A stretch of DNA of 64,000 nt from positions 62,001 through 126,000 of the forward strand of contig DASQNC010000002.1 of the NCBI GenBank assembly GCA_035645145.1. The letters run 5' to 3'. The DNA is from Azospirillaceae bacterium. GTDB taxonomy: Bacteria; Pseudomonadota; Alphaproteobacteria; Azospirillales; Azospirillaceae. The notes beneath the pieces are model-generated. The model was not told the DNA's origin. It saw only the letters and a program-made list of their open reading frames with translations, and made no database searches. The translations under genes were made by a program, and so were the position numbers. Numbering within the stretch: position 1 is the first letter of the stretch; each line of letters starts with the position of its first letter. Shown here piece after piece: positions 26,059 through 35,545 of the stretch.

Positions 26059-26664
26059 TTAGCCGGCGGTGCCGGCCGCATCGGCGTCGGACTTGAGGCC
26101 CGACGGCGCGATGATGGTCGCAACCGTGAAGTCACGGTCGCTGATGGTCGGCTTCACGCCGTCCGGCAGCTTCACCGCGCTGATGTGGATGCTGGAGTTG
26201 ATGTCGTAGCCGAGCAGGCTGATGGTGATCTGCTCGGGGATGGAATCGGCCCGGCAGACCATCTCGATCTCGTGGCGAACGATGTTCAGCACGCCGCCGG
26301 CGCGCAGACCCGGGCACTTTTCCTGGTCCGTGAAGTGGACCGGGACGTTCACGGTGATCTGCGAGTTGGCACCGACGCGCAGGAAGTCCACGTGCACCGG
26401 GCGGTCGGTGACGGGGTGCAGCTGGAGATCGCGGGCCAGCACGCGGTGCGAGGTGCCGTCCACGTCGATGTCGAACAGGTGCGTGAAGAAGCCGGGCTTG
26501 TGCAGCTGCTTCGTCAGCGTGTTCTCGTCCAACGAGATGATGACGGGGGCCTGCTTGTCGCCGTAGATGACGGCGGGGACGCGGCCTTCCCGGCGAGTGG
26601 CGCGGGCGTTCCCCTTTCCGGCCCGCGACCGCGCCTGGGCGGCCAGCTTGATGGTCTCGGCCAT
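26059..26664 (-). CDS. rplY: 50S ribosomal protein L25/Ctc
   Basis: Binds 5S rRNA on the large subunit. The 201-aa protein is the long Ctc/TL5 form: N-terminal RNA-binding domain (RVPAVIYGDKQAPVIISLDENTL) plus a C-terminal beta domain (VNVPVHFTDQEKCPG). A good AAGGAG site lies upstream. A GC-rich hairpin separates it from prs and another from pth, but spacing suggests one operon. Confidence 0.95.
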   Translation of the reverse strand: MAETIKLAAQARSRAGKGNARATRREGRVPAVIYGDKQAPVIISLDENTLTKQLHKPGFFTHLFDIDVDGTSHRVLARDLQLHPVTDRPVHVDFLRVGANSQITVNVPVHFTDQEKCPGLRAGGVLNIVRHEIEMVCRADSIPEQITISLLGYDINSSIHISAVKLPDGVKPTISDRDFTVATIIAPSGLKSDADAAGTAG

Positions 26665-26688
26665 AACAACTCACTCCTTGAAAGCAGT

Positions 26689-26716
26689 TCCGCCGGCCTC
26701 CAGGGGTGCCGGCGGA
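26689..26716 (-). terminator. Hairpin between prs and rplY
   Basis: 9-bp perfect stem (TCCGCCGGC with GCCGGCGGA) and a 10-nt loop, ending 25 nt before the rplY start. No U-run, so partial termination or RNA processing is more likely than a full stop. Confidence 0.4.
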
Positions 26717-26811
26717 CCGGGGCTTCACGCCCGCGGTTTCGGAAGGGGCCCATATAGGGCCCCCGGATCCCGTTGAACAGGGCCTTGTCGCCGCGGCCCC
26801 GCCCGGATGCC

Positions 26812-27747
26812 TCAGTTGAACAGGCTGGAGACGGACTGCTCCTTGCTGATCCGGGTGATCGCCTCGGCCATCAGCGGCGCGATGGAGAGCTGCCGGACAT
26901 TGCGCGACACGCGCACGGCCTCGGTCGCCTGGATGCTGTCGGTGGTCACCAGCTGTTCCAGCGGCGACGCGGCGACGCGGGCGACCGCACCGCCCGAAAG
27001 CACGCCGTGGGTCACATAGGCCGCGACCGACTTGGCCCCTTGCTCCATCAAGGCCACCGCCGCGTTGCACAGGGTGCCGGCGCTGTCCACGATGTCGTCA
27101 ACCAGAATGCAGCGCCGCCCCTTCACGTCGCCGATGACGTTCATCACCTCCGACACGCCCGCGCGCTCGCGCCGCTTGTCGATGATGGCGAGGTCGGCAT
27201 CCAGGCGCTTGGCGATGGCGCGGGCGCGCACCACGCCGCCCACGTCGGGCGACACGATGACCAGATCCTTGCCGGTGCCGTAATTCTCCTGGATGTCCTT
27301 GGTGAAGACCGGCGCGGCTTCCAGGTTGTCCAGGGGGATGTCGAAGAAGCCCTGGATCTGCCCGGCGTGCAGGTCGAGCGTCAGGACGCGGTTCGCCCCG
27401 GCGACCGTGATCAGGTTCGCCACGAGCTTGGCCGAAATCGGCGTGCGCGGGCCCGTCTTCCGGTCCTGGCGGGCATAGCCGTAGTAGGGCAGAACCGCCG
27501 TGATCCGCCGCGCCGAGCCGCGCCGGAGCGCGTCCAGCACGATCAGCAGTTCCATCAAGTTGTCGTTGGCCGGAAACGACGTGGACTGGACGACGAAAAC
27601 GTCCTCGCCGCGCACGTTGTCCGTTATTTCCGCAAAGATCTCCATATCGGAGAAGCGGCGGATGTTCGCCTTGGTCAACGGCGACTGGCACGCGGCCGAG
27701 ATGGCTTCGACCAGGGGGCGGTTGCTGTTCCCCGCGATGAGCTTCAT
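26812..27747 (-). CDS. prs: Ribose-phosphate pyrophosphokinase
   Basis: Makes PRPP from ribose-5-phosphate and ATP for nucleotides, His, Trp and NAD. The 311-aa protein has the class I features: an N-terminal [12 protein letters not shown], the ATP/flexible loop [38 protein letters not shown] and the PRPP-binding [18 protein letters not shown]. Complete and of normal length. Confidence 0.97.
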   Translation of the reverse strand: MKLIAGNSNRPLVEAISAACQSPLTKANIRRFSDMEIFAEITDNVRGEDVFVVQSTSFPANDNLMELLIVLDALRRGSARRITAVLPYYGYARQDRKTGPRTPISAKLVANLITVAGANRVLTLDLHAGQIQGFFDIPLDNLEAAPVFTKDIQENYGTGKDLVIVSPDVGGVVRARAIAKRLDADLAIIDKRRERAGVSEVMNVIGDVKGRRCILVDDIVDSAGTLCNAAVALMEQGAKSVAAYVTHGVLSGGAVARVAASPLEQLVTTDSIQATEAVRVSRNVRQLSIAPLMAEAITRISKEQSVSSLFN

Positions 27748-27875
27748 GTCTGTCAGGATCCCGCCGGCTGGAGGCGGTGGAACATACCAATGGTGCTTCG
27801 GTGTGTAAACGTCCGCCGCACCGGTTGCATATGCCTACGGGATATGACCCAAAGGCATGGCTTCCCTGGCCGTTC

Positions 27876-28706
27876 TCATCCCTCCATTGCGATGGCCGAA
27901 AGTTCGCGCCCGTAATCGGCCTCGCCGCGCAGGGTGGTCCGGCGGTAGCTGAAGAACCGTTCCGGCTCGGTCAACGTATCCCACGCTTCGCGGCGCACCA
28001 TGTCCACGCCCGCCTGGTTCAGGCGTTTTTCGACATATCCCCCCAGGTCGAACATATGGTGGCCTGCGCGCTGCGACGGGTGGAAGAAGGCGGTGTCGGC
28101 TGGATCCCGGGCCAGGAACGGGGCCGGGAAATCCGGCCCCACCTCGTAGGAGCCGGGGCCGATGTGGGGGCCGACGGCGGCAACGATCCGGCCGGGCCGC
28201 GCGCCGAGATCCACCATCGCCCGGACCGTGTTGTCCAGGACCCCTCCCAACGCGCCCTTCCATCCGGCGTGGGCCGCAGCGATCACGCCGGCCTCCGCAT
28301 CGGCGAACAGCACGGGAACGCAGTCGGCCGTCAGAATGCCGAGCGCGATGCCGCGGCGCCGGGTTACCAGCGCATCGGCTTTGGGCGCATGCGCGTGCGG
28401 CCAGGGTTCGTCCACCACCGCCACGTCGGCGCTGTGCACCTGGTACACGGTCACCAGCCGGTCGGGCGCCAGACCCAGGGCCCGCATGGCGCGCGCCCTG
28501 TTTTCGCGGACGGCGTCCGGCGAATCGTCCGAGCCGAAGCCGACGTTCAGGCTGGCGTAGAGGCCGGTCGAAACCCCGCCGACGCGGGTGAAGAACCCGT
28601 GCCGGATGCCCTTCAGCCCGTTCAACGCCCCCAGTGTCAGGGCGGGCGGCACCGTTCCATCCGCCGTTCCCGGCCCGTCCATCCGCGCTTGGTCCATGCC
28701 CGCCAA
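27876..28706 (-). CDS. pgeF: Peptidoglycan editing factor PgeF / polyphenol oxidase family
   Basis: The 276-aa protein is a DUF152/laccase-domain member: GFFTRVGGVSTGLYASLNVG, then the metal ligands His in YQVHSADV, Cys in LTADCVPVLF and His in AAAHAGWKGALGG. In E. coli the homologue YfiH edits UDP-MurNAc-L-Ser; relatives show Cu/Zn-dependent oxidase or nucleoside activity. Which applies here is inference. The run lgt-MidA-like-pgeF is widespread in alphaproteobacteria, here with a rhodanese between. Confidence 0.9.
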   Translation of the reverse strand: MAGMDQARMDGPGTADGTVPPALTLGALNGLKGIRHGFFTRVGGVSTGLYASLNVGFGSDDSPDAVRENRARAMRALGLAPDRLVTVYQVHSADVAVVDEPWPHAHAPKADALVTRRRGIALGILTADCVPVLFADAEAGVIAAAHAGWKGALGGVLDNTVRAMVDLGARPGRIVAAVGPHIGPGSYEVGPDFPAPFLARDPADTAFFHPSQRAGHHMFDLGGYVEKRLNQAGVDMVRREAWDTLTEPERFFSYRRTTLRGEADYGRELSAIAMEG

Positions 28707-28820
28707 ACCCGCTTCGATCCCTTCGCGCCGGTCGCCCGGCTCGCGTCGTCCGGCATTACTTTGCCAATTCGCATGGCGGCGCCAAGGACAAGTGTGCGCC
28801 CGGCCCGTGCCTTCGCCGCA

Positions 28821-29201
28821 CTAGACCCGCTCGACGGGGCCGCCATTCTCGGCCCAATCCTTGAAACCGCCGAGGTTGCGGACGTCCCGATAGCCGAGAT
28901 CCTGCAATGTTTTGCCGGCCAGCGCCGACCGTCCGCCCGAGGCGCAGTAGAGGATCACCGTGCGGTCGCGATCGAAGGCCGCATCGTGGTAGGGCGAGTC
29001 CGGGTCGGCGCGGAATTCCAACATGCCGCGCGGGACATGCACCGCCCCCGCGATCTTGCCGCTGGCCTGCATCTCCGGGGCATCGCGCACATCGACGACC
29101 AACGCTTTGCCATCCCTCATCAGGGACTCCGCCTCCTCGCGGCCAACCCGCGGTACCGTGGCGTTGGCGGCTGCGACCATTTCCTCGACCGACGTCGGCA
29201 T
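28821..29201 (-). CDS. Single-domain rhodanese-like protein
   Basis: The 126-aa protein has one rhodanese domain: ALVVDVRDAPEMQASGKIAGAVHVP early and the active loop CASGGRSA with the persulfide-forming Cys, ending NLGGFKDWAENGGPV. It moves sulfur to an acceptor such as thiols or cyanide; the true acceptor is unknown. It is inserted between the MidA-like methyltransferase and pgeF in the same direction. Confidence 0.9.
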   Translation of the reverse strand: MPTSVEEMVAAANATVPRVGREEAESLMRDGKALVVDVRDAPEMQASGKIAGAVHVPRGMLEFRADPDSPYHDAAFDRDRTVILYCASGGRSALAGKTLQDLGYRDVRNLGGFKDWAENGGPVERV

Positions 29202-29365
29202 TTCGATCCTCCCGCGTCATCGGGGCCGCCCGGCCAGATCCGTGGTCGGGGTTCCCCGGATGGGCGTACGAGGGTGCGCCTGCGCCGGAGGCCGGTCAAT
29301 TTGACCCTATGCCGGACGGCGGGCGCCGACCGGGGTAAGCATCGGTGCCTTCGATCGTGCCGGCG

Positions 29366-30475
29366 CTACGCACGATCGTCGTGGAAACCCGCCGGGATCC
29401 CGAACCCCGGGGCGGTGATGGCAAGGACGCGGAACAGGGTGCCCATCTGGTCCGCATCGACAAGGCGCGACAGCGCCGCATCGACCGCGGCCGCCTGGGC
29501 CGGCGTGCCCGTCCGGCGCAGGCGGTCGGCCCGGACCCGGATGCCGAGCCGTTCCAGGAACGCCCCCTGGCCCACCGGCCCGTGGGTTTCCGCCCCCGCT
29601 TCCGTGGCCGCGGCGGCCAAGCCGGCGAAGCAGACGTGGGCGGTCAGGTCGGCGGTGCCGGGCGCCTCCAGGACCGGCGCGTAGGCATGCCCTTTGACCG
29701 CCTGCAGCGTGTCCCCCGGTGCCGGCCGGTCGTACCCGTAGTCGATCACCAGCGCCGCCCCGCCGTAACGGGCCACCCGCTCGCCGATCCGGCGGGCGAC
29801 GGCACGCCCGGCGGGCGAAACCTCGGCCACACTGCCGATGGCGGCACGGGTGCGCACCTCGTCCGGGATCAGGGCCGCCGCCGCGGACGGCAGCGGATCG
29901 ACGGCCATGCGGAAGCCGCCGGTCGCGGGGTCCACATCCACCCGCCGCTCGTGCCATCCGTCCGGGTGCCGCTCGAACTGGCGGATCGGCAGGGCGTCGA
30001 AGAACTCGTTGGCCAGCAGCAGGGTCGGCCCCTCCGGCACCTCCGCGAGGTCGGCGTGCCATTCCGGCGGGGCCGCGAGGCCCGTATGCCCGGCCAACGC
30101 CTGCGCCTGCCGGTCGCGCAGCACCGGGCTGGTCTCGACGAAATGGACGCGGACGGCGGCCAGGAAGTCCGGTGCCACCCGCGCCGCCCGCAGCGCATCG
30201 GCCATCAGGGTGCCCCGTCCGGGACCCGGTTCCACCAGCCGGACCGGGGTGGGGCGGCCCATGCGTGTCCAGGCGTCCACGCACCACAGCCCCAGCAGTT
30301 CGCCGAACATCTGGCTGATTTCGGGGGCCGTGGTGAAATCGCCGGCCGTTCCCAATGGATCACGCGTGGCGTAATAGCCGAGGCCGGGCAGGCCCAGCGC
30401 ATCGGCCATGAAGGCTGCGACCGTGATCGGGCCTTCGACGGCGATCCGGCGCCGCAGGGCCTCGGCTGCGCTCAT
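29366..30475 (-). CDS. MidA/NDUFAF7-like SAM-dependent methyltransferase
   Basis: The 369-aa protein belongs to the COG1565 family, whose mitochondrial member NDUFAF7 dimethylates an arginine of complex I subunit NDUFS2. Seen: RDPLGTAGDFTTAPEISQMFGELLGLW near the N-terminus, the SAM-binding VRLVEPGPGRGTLMADALR, LLANEFFDALPIRQF and VIDYGY. A role in complex I assembly is plausible in an alphaproteobacterium but not shown. Located directly after lgt (46-bp gap), as in many relatives. Confidence 0.9.
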   Translation of the reverse strand: MSAAEALRRRIAVEGPITVAAFMADALGLPGLGYYATRDPLGTAGDFTTAPEISQMFGELLGLWCVDAWTRMGRPTPVRLVEPGPGRGTLMADALRAARVAPDFLAAVRVHFVETSPVLRDRQAQALAGHTGLAAPPEWHADLAEVPEGPTLLLANEFFDALPIRQFERHPDGWHERRVDVDPATGGFRMAVDPLPSAAAALIPDEVRTRAAIGSVAEVSPAGRAVARRIGERVARYGGAALVIDYGYDRPAPGDTLQAVKGHAYAPVLEAPGTADLTAHVCFAGLAAAATEAGAETHGPVGQGAFLERLGIRVRADRLRRTGTPAQAAAVDAALSRLVDADQMGTLFRVLAITAPGFGIPAGFHDDRA

Positions 30476-30521
30476 CCCCTCGATCCTGTGCTCCGAACGG
30501 CGTGATGCCGTTTCCCGGTGT

Positions 30522-31322
30522 TCAGCGGCGGACCATGTTCCGCTGCGCCCGCCAGATCAGCCAAGCCCCGAACAGCACCATGGGCACCGACAGGATCTGG
30601 CCCATGGTCGCCCCGCCGAACAGGTACCCGAGCTGCCGGTCGGGTTCGCGGAAGAATTCGACCGCGATGCGGGCCAGGCCGTAGCCGATGAAGAACACGC
30701 CGGCGACAAACCCGGGCCTGCGGCGAATGCCCTCCCGCCGTGCCATCAGGAACAGGATCACGAACAGCACCAGCCCTTCCAGCACCGCCTCGTAGAGCTG
30801 GCTGGGGTGGCGGGGGATGTAGCCGCCGTGCGGGAACTCCACCGCCCAGGGCACATCCGTCGGACGGCCGTACAGCTCGCCGTTGATGAAGTTGGCGATC
30901 CGGCCGAAGAAGAAGCCGATGGGACCGGCGGCGGCGATCAGGTCACCCAGCGCGAAGGGCGAAAACCGGCGGGCCCTGGCAAAGAGCAGGATGGCGACGA
31001 CGATTCCGATCAGCCCACCATGGAAAGCCATGCCGCCGCGCCAGATCATCAGCGCCTCGGCGGGATTCCCCAGGTAATAGGGCAGGTTGTAGAACAGCAC
31101 ATAGCCGATCCGGCCGCCCAGGATCACACCGACCACCGCCCAGGGCAGGAAGTCATCGAGATCCTGCGCGGTCGGACGCAGCGGCGCCCGCTTGGCCAGC
31201 CACATGCAATAACGCCAGCCGGCGACGAATCCGGCCACGTAGGCCAGCGCGTACCAGCGGATCACCACCGGCCCCAATTGCAGCGCGACGGGGTCGATGG
31301 CGGGGAAGGCGATCGCAAGCAT
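30522..31322 (-). CDS. lgt: Prolipoprotein diacylglyceryl transferase
   Basis: First enzyme of lipoprotein maturation; transfers diacylglycerol from phosphatidylglycerol to the lipobox Cys in the inner membrane. The 266-aa protein has seven hydrophobic segments, the GGMAFHGGLIG loop, the signature GRIANFINGELYGRPTDVPWAV with its essential Asn/Glu, and RHPSQLYEAVLEG. First gene of the leftward run; divergent from the chemoreceptor. Confidence 0.96.
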   Translation of the reverse strand: MLAIAFPAIDPVALQLGPVVIRWYALAYVAGFVAGWRYCMWLAKRAPLRPTAQDLDDFLPWAVVGVILGGRIGYVLFYNLPYYLGNPAEALMIWRGGMAFHGGLIGIVVAILLFARARRFSPFALGDLIAAAGPIGFFFGRIANFINGELYGRPTDVPWAVEFPHGGYIPRHPSQLYEAVLEGLVLFVILFLMARREGIRRRPGFVAGVFFIGYGLARIAVEFFREPDRQLGYLFGGATMGQILSVPMVLFGAWLIWRAQRNMVRR

Positions 31323-31489
31323 GAACGATGGGTCGTGGGGAGGGAACGGGAGGCCGTGCCCTTATAGGCGCGGGCGTGCGGCCGGGGCAAGGCGAGGTAC
31401 GGCGCGCCGTGGGGCCGCGCATGACGCGGATCTGCCCCGGTGCAACCGTTAATTTTATATGCAATATCGTGCGACTGTTGGTATATCCC

Positions 31490-31516
31490 CTCCAAAAGTA
31501 TTACATCCTTTTGGAG
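31490..31516 (+). promoter_or_regulatory. Hairpin that pairs the ribosome-binding site of the chemoreceptor gene
   Basis: A perfect 9-bp stem, CTCCAAAAG (31490-31498) with CTTTTGGAG (31508-31516), and a 9-nt loop. The 3' arm contains the GGAG Shine-Dalgarno sequence of the GTG start at 31525. When folded, the site is closed, so translation could depend on temperature, an antisense RNA or a protein. Confidence 0.65.
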
Positions 31517-31524
31517 TAGATGCC

Positions 31525-33198
31525 GTGAAGACCGTCAAAGCGCAGCTCCTAACGGCCCTGGCGGGCCTTAGCGCCATCATCGTCGTCTGCGCCGCCAGTG
31601 CCTGGCTGTTCCTGGGCGGTTCGTTCGCCAGTGTCGCGACGATCTACAAGGACCGCGTCGTCCCGCTCAGGGACCTGAAGGTCGTCGCGGACATGTACGC
31701 GGTGAACATCGTCGACTCCGCCCACAAGGTCCGCTCGGGCCAGCTGCCGCCGGAGCAGGCCGCGCGTCTGGTGGAGGAGGCGAAGGGCAACATCCGCAAG
31801 GCCTGGTCGTCGTACATCGTGACCGAAATGGACGCGAACGAACGGCGGCTCGCCGAAGCGGCCGAACGGCTCATGGGCCAAGCCGACGAGGCGGCGGTGG
31901 CGTTGTTGCGGCTGCTCCAGGCGAAGGATCATACCGGTGTGGAGGCCTTGGCGACCAGCCGCCTCTACCCCGCCATCGACCCGGTGAGCGAGGCGATCGT
32001 CAAGCTGATCGACGTCCAGCTGGCCGAAGCGGCGGAAGCGTATGCGCGGACCGAAGCCAACTACCACCGTGCCCTATGGATCATGGGGGCTCTGACCGGT
32101 TTGGGGCTCGTGGTCTTCGCCTTCGCCCTCGTGACCGTCCTCCACCGGATCGTGCGGCCGCTGCATGCGATGTCCGCGTCGATGGAACGCTTGGCCAAGG
32201 GCAACCTGGAGGTTGAGGTCATCGGCGCCGACCGTGTGGACGAGATCGGTTCGCTGGCGCGTTCGCTCGCGGTTTTCAAGGCCGGCATGATCGAGACCGA
32301 ACGCCTGCGGGCCGAGCAGGAACAGGCCAAAGCCCGCGCCGAGCAGGAGCGCAAGGACGCCATGATGCGGATGGCCGACACGTTCGAGGCGAGCGTGAAG
32401 GGCGTGGTCGAGGCCGTGGCCTCGGCGGCGACGGACATGCACGGCGCCGCGACCACGCTGCTGGCGACCGCCGAGGAGACCAGCCGGGAAGCGATGTCGG
32501 GCGCATCCTCGTCCGAACAGGCCGCAGCCAACGTGCAGATGGTCGCCGGCGCCGTGGAGGAGCTGTCCGCCTCGATCCAGGAGATCGGGGTGCGGGTTTC
32601 GGATTCGACCCGGATCGCCGACCAGGCGGTGTCCGAGACCGAGCGCACCACCGCCACGGTCGGCGGCCTGGTGGAGGCGGCCCGGGCCATCGGAGCGGTC
32701 GTCGAGATGATCCAATCCATTGCCGGGCAGACCAACCTCTTGGCCCTGAACGCGACCATCGAGGCGGCGCGCGCAGGGGACGCCGGCAAGGGCTTCGCCG
32801 TGGTGGCGTCCGAAGTGAAGGCTTTGGCCGACCAGACCGCGCGGGCGACCGTGGAGATCCAGGCCAAAGTGGCCGAGATCCATCAGGCCTCGGGCGGGGC
32901 GCAGACCGCGATCGACGGGATCGGGCGGACGATCGCCCGGATGAGTGAAATCGCGGGCGAGATCGCCGCGGCCGTCGAGCAGCAGCAGGCCGCGGCGCGC
33001 GACATCTCCAGCAGCGTCCTGCAGGCGGCGCAGGGCACGCACGGGGTGTCGGCCAGCATCTCCGTCGTGAACCAGGCCGCGGCGAAGACGGGTGCGGCGG
33101 CGTCGCAGGTGCTGGGGGCGTCCGCCGGCCTTGCCGACGAAGCCAAAACCCTCCGCCGCGAGGTCGAGGACTTCATCGCCACCGTGCGGGCGGCCTGA
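31525..33198 (+). CDS. Methyl-accepting chemotaxis protein
   Basis: The 557-aa chemoreceptor has a first transmembrane helix (about residues 10-30), a periplasmic helical sensor that looks like a four-helix bundle (about 35-185), a second helix near 183-205, HAMP, and a long coiled-coil signalling domain whose tip contains [20 protein letters not shown] (about 398-417). It signals through CheW/CheA to the flagellar motor. I use GTG at 31525, nine nt after GGAG; an ATG at 31520 is out of frame and a frame open from 31459 would include the hairpin. Ligand unknown. No che genes adjoin it. Confidence 0.92.
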   Translation: MKTVKAQLLTALAGLSAIIVVCAASAWLFLGGSFASVATIYKDRVVPLRDLKVVADMYAVNIVDSAHKVRSGQLPPEQAARLVEEAKGNIRKAWSSYIVTEMDANERRLAEAAERLMGQADEAAVALLRLLQAKDHTGVEALATSRLYPAIDPVSEAIVKLIDVQLAEAAEAYARTEANYHRALWIMGALTGLGLVVFAFALVTVLHRIVRPLHAMSASMERLAKGNLEVEVIGADRVDEIGSLARSLAVFKAGMIETERLRAEQEQAKARAEQERKDAMMRMADTFEASVKGVVEAVASAATDMHGAATTLLATAEETSREAMSGASSSEQAAANVQMVAGAVEELSASIQEIGVRVSDSTRIADQAVSETERTTATVGGLVEAARAIGAVVEMIQSIAGQTNLLALNATIEAARAGDAGKGFAVVASEVKALADQTARATVEIQAKVAEIHQASGGAQTAIDGIGRTIARMSEIAGEIAAAVEQQQAAARDISSSVLQAAQGTHGVSASISVVNQAAAKTGAAASQVLGASAGLADEAKTLRREVEDFIATVRAA

Positions 33199-33248
33199 GC
33201 GCCCGTTTCGACGCCGGCTCAGGGGCAGGGGCCGCAGCGGGCCCCTTG

Positions 33249-34622
33249 CTACATCGGCAGCGTCACTGTCGCGCGCAGGCCGCCGCGCGGACTGTCCGAC
33301 AGGGTGAGGTCGCCGCCGTGGGCGCGGACCACGTCGCGGGCGATGGCCAGTCCCAGACCGGCGCCGCCGGTGTCCTGGTTGCGTGAACTGTCCAGGCGGA
33401 AGAAGGGCTTGAACACCTCCTCCCGCATCTCGGCCGGGATGCCGGGGCCGTCGTCGTCCACGTGGATCGTCAGCACCAGCCCCTGCCGCCGGGCCGTGAC
33501 CCAGGTGCGGTCGGCGTGCCGCCCGGCGTTGACCAGCAGGTTCGCGATGCAGCGGCGGAAGGCGTTGGGCCGCAGGTCCAGCACGATCCCGTCGGGAACG
33601 TCGGCCTCGACCCGGCCGCCCTCGCGCCCGGCGTCGGACACCACGTCGCGCAGGAGGGTGCTGACGTCCGTGCGCCGCGTCGCCTCGCCCCCCTCGCCGC
33701 GGGCGAAGGCCAGATAGCCCTCGATCATCGCCTCCATCTCGGCAACGTCCCGGCGCAGCTCCTCCACGTCCGGATTGTCGCCCAGCATGGCGAGTTGCAG
33801 CTTCATGCGCGTCAGCGGCGTCCGCAAATCGTGGCTGACGCCGGCCAGCATCTCGGTCCGCTGCTGGATCTGGCGCTGGATGCGGTCGCGCATCAGAAGG
33901 AAGGCGGCGGCGGCCTTCCGCACCTCGGCCGCGCCCTCCAGCTTCAGGTGCGCCACGTCGCGGCCCTTGCCCAGCCGGTCCGCCGCCTCGGCCAGACGGC
34001 GGATCGGGCGGATCTGGTTGCGCATGAACAGGATGGCGATCCCGATCAGCACCATGGCGCTGCCGGTCATCCACAGGATGAAGATGTAGGTGGTCGGGCT
34101 GAACAGGCGGCGTTCCGGGGAGAGGATGCGCAGCACCCCGTCGGGCAACTGGACCCGCACCTCGTACCATTCGTGCGCGACACGGGTGTTGATGGTGAAG
34201 GGGCGCCGGACCCTGTTGGCCAGGGCATAGGCCAGCGTCTCCTCCAGCATGCCCGAGATGCGCTGGGGGGCGTCCGGCAGTCGCGCACCCGGCTCGATCG
34301 TGACGATCAGGTCCATGGTGCGGGCGGCCCGCGCGATGGTCTCGGCCCGGTCGGCCGCCCCCCCGTCCTCGTCCAGCTCCTCGATGACCATGGCGATCTC
34401 GCCGGCCACCGCGAAGGCCAGGCGGTTGGTCATGGTTTCCCAGTGCCGGTCGTAGAAGATGAACGTCGCCACCAGCTGGGCCAGGATCACCGGCGTCAGC
34501 AGGATCAGCAGCGACCGCCCGAACAGCGTGCGCGGCAGGATCAGCTTCAGGATCCGCGTCGGCAGCGGGCGGGCCTGGTCACGGGCGCGGCGTTCGGCGC
34601 CGGCTTCGACGGCGGTGGTCAT
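33249..34622 (-). CDS. EnvZ-like sensor histidine kinase
   Basis: The 457-aa inner-membrane kinase has helices at about 36-57 and 178-200, a periplasmic domain of about 120 residues, HAMP (201-254), the H box with His264 (GVSHDLRTPL), N box near 361-365 (NLLVNAGRHA), DDDGPGIP at 389-396 and AGLGLAIA. The arrangement and the LFGRSLLILLTPVILAQL start match EnvZ-type osmosensor kinases. It is 22 bp after the OmpR-like gene in the same direction, so it phosphorylates that regulator. Confidence 0.92.
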   Translation of the reverse strand: MTTAVEAGAERRARDQARPLPTRILKLILPRTLFGRSLLILLTPVILAQLVATFIFYDRHWETMTNRLAFAVAGEIAMVIEELDEDGGAADRAETIARAARTMDLIVTIEPGARLPDAPQRISGMLEETLAYALANRVRRPFTINTRVAHEWYEVRVQLPDGVLRILSPERRLFSPTTYIFILWMTGSAMVLIGIAILFMRNQIRPIRRLAEAADRLGKGRDVAHLKLEGAAEVRKAAAAFLLMRDRIQRQIQQRTEMLAGVSHDLRTPLTRMKLQLAMLGDNPDVEELRRDVAEMEAMIEGYLAFARGEGGEATRRTDVSTLLRDVVSDAGREGGRVEADVPDGIVLDLRPNAFRRCIANLLVNAGRHADRTWVTARRQGLVLTIHVDDDGPGIPAEMREEVFKPFFRLDSSRNQDTGGAGLGLAIARDVVRAHGGDLTLSDSPRGGLRATVTLPM

Positions 34623-34644
34623 GGCACCCTCGCGGGGTCTGCCC

Positions 34645-35334
34645 TCACGGGTCCGGCCTCAACACATAGCCCTCGCCGCGCACCGTTTGCAGGTACCGCG
34701 GTTCGCGCGGGTCGGGTTCGATCTTGCGGCGCAGCCGGGTCACCTGCACGTCGACGGTGCGGACGTTGGCGCCGCTGATGCTGGATTTCTCCACCAGCGC
34801 CTCGCGGGTGAAGATGGTGCCCGGCGTTTCCGCCAGCACCCGCAGCAGGCTGGCCTCCGCCTGGGTCAGGCGGATGATCCGGTCGCCGTCGCGCAGCTCG
34901 TCCCGGCCCACATTGTAGACGAGGCCGCCCAGGACCAGTTCCTGCGGCGGTGCCGGCGGGCGGGGCACGCGGCGCAGGATGGATCCGATGCGCAGCAGCA
35001 GCTCCCGCGGTTCGAAGGGCTTGGCCAGATAGTCGTCGGCCCCGGCCTCCAGGCCGGCGATGCGGTCGTCGGGTTCGCCGCGGGCGGTCAGCAGCAGGAT
35101 CGGCACGCTCTTGGTCGCGCGGAGCGAGCGGGTCAGGTCCAACCCGCTCTCGCCGGGCATCATCACGTCCAGCACGATCATATCGACCTCGAACGCCGCC
35201 AGGTGCGCCCGGGCTTCGGCCGCGTCCTTGGCGGCGGTGACGAGGAAACCGTTCTCGACCAGATACCGGCGCAGGAGGTCGCGCAGACGGGTGTCGTCGT
35301 CCACCACCAGGATGTGCGGCTTTTCCTCGGACAT
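34645..35334 (-). CDS. OmpR-family response regulator
   Basis: The 229-aa regulator has a receiver with the acidic pocket (VVDDD), phospho-acceptor Asp56 and Lys105, and an OmpR-type winged helix that ends RTVDVQVTRLRRKIEPDP and RGEGYVL. The ATG at 35334 (MSEEKPHILVVDD) is preferred; the frame continues upstream without homology. Paired with the EnvZ-like kinase. Targets unknown; porin genes are typical. Confidence 0.93.
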   Translation of the reverse strand: MSEEKPHILVVDDDTRLRDLLRRYLVENGFLVTAAKDAAEARAHLAAFEVDMIVLDVMMPGESGLDLTRSLRATKSVPILLLTARGEPDDRIAGLEAGADDYLAKPFEPRELLLRIGSILRRVPRPPAPPQELVLGGLVYNVGRDELRDGDRIIRLTQAEASLLRVLAETPGTIFTREALVEKSSISGANVRTVDVQVTRLRRKIEPDPREPRYLQTVRGEGYVLRPDP

Positions 35335-35545
35335 GCGGCCCCTTCCTGCGTTCCCTCCGGGGGCGAGTATAGGGAATCCGGCGGCCAAGGCGACAGCCGC
35401 ACCTTGACGGCGGGTGGCCGACGGGCGGATTCTGTGGACCGGCGCGGCCCCTTCGCGCCGGTTCCTTTTCTGCGGCGGACCCGTGGTACCGGAATATTCT
35501 GCGCCGGACGTGACGGCAAGATTGCTTGCCCCCCGGGGAAACACC

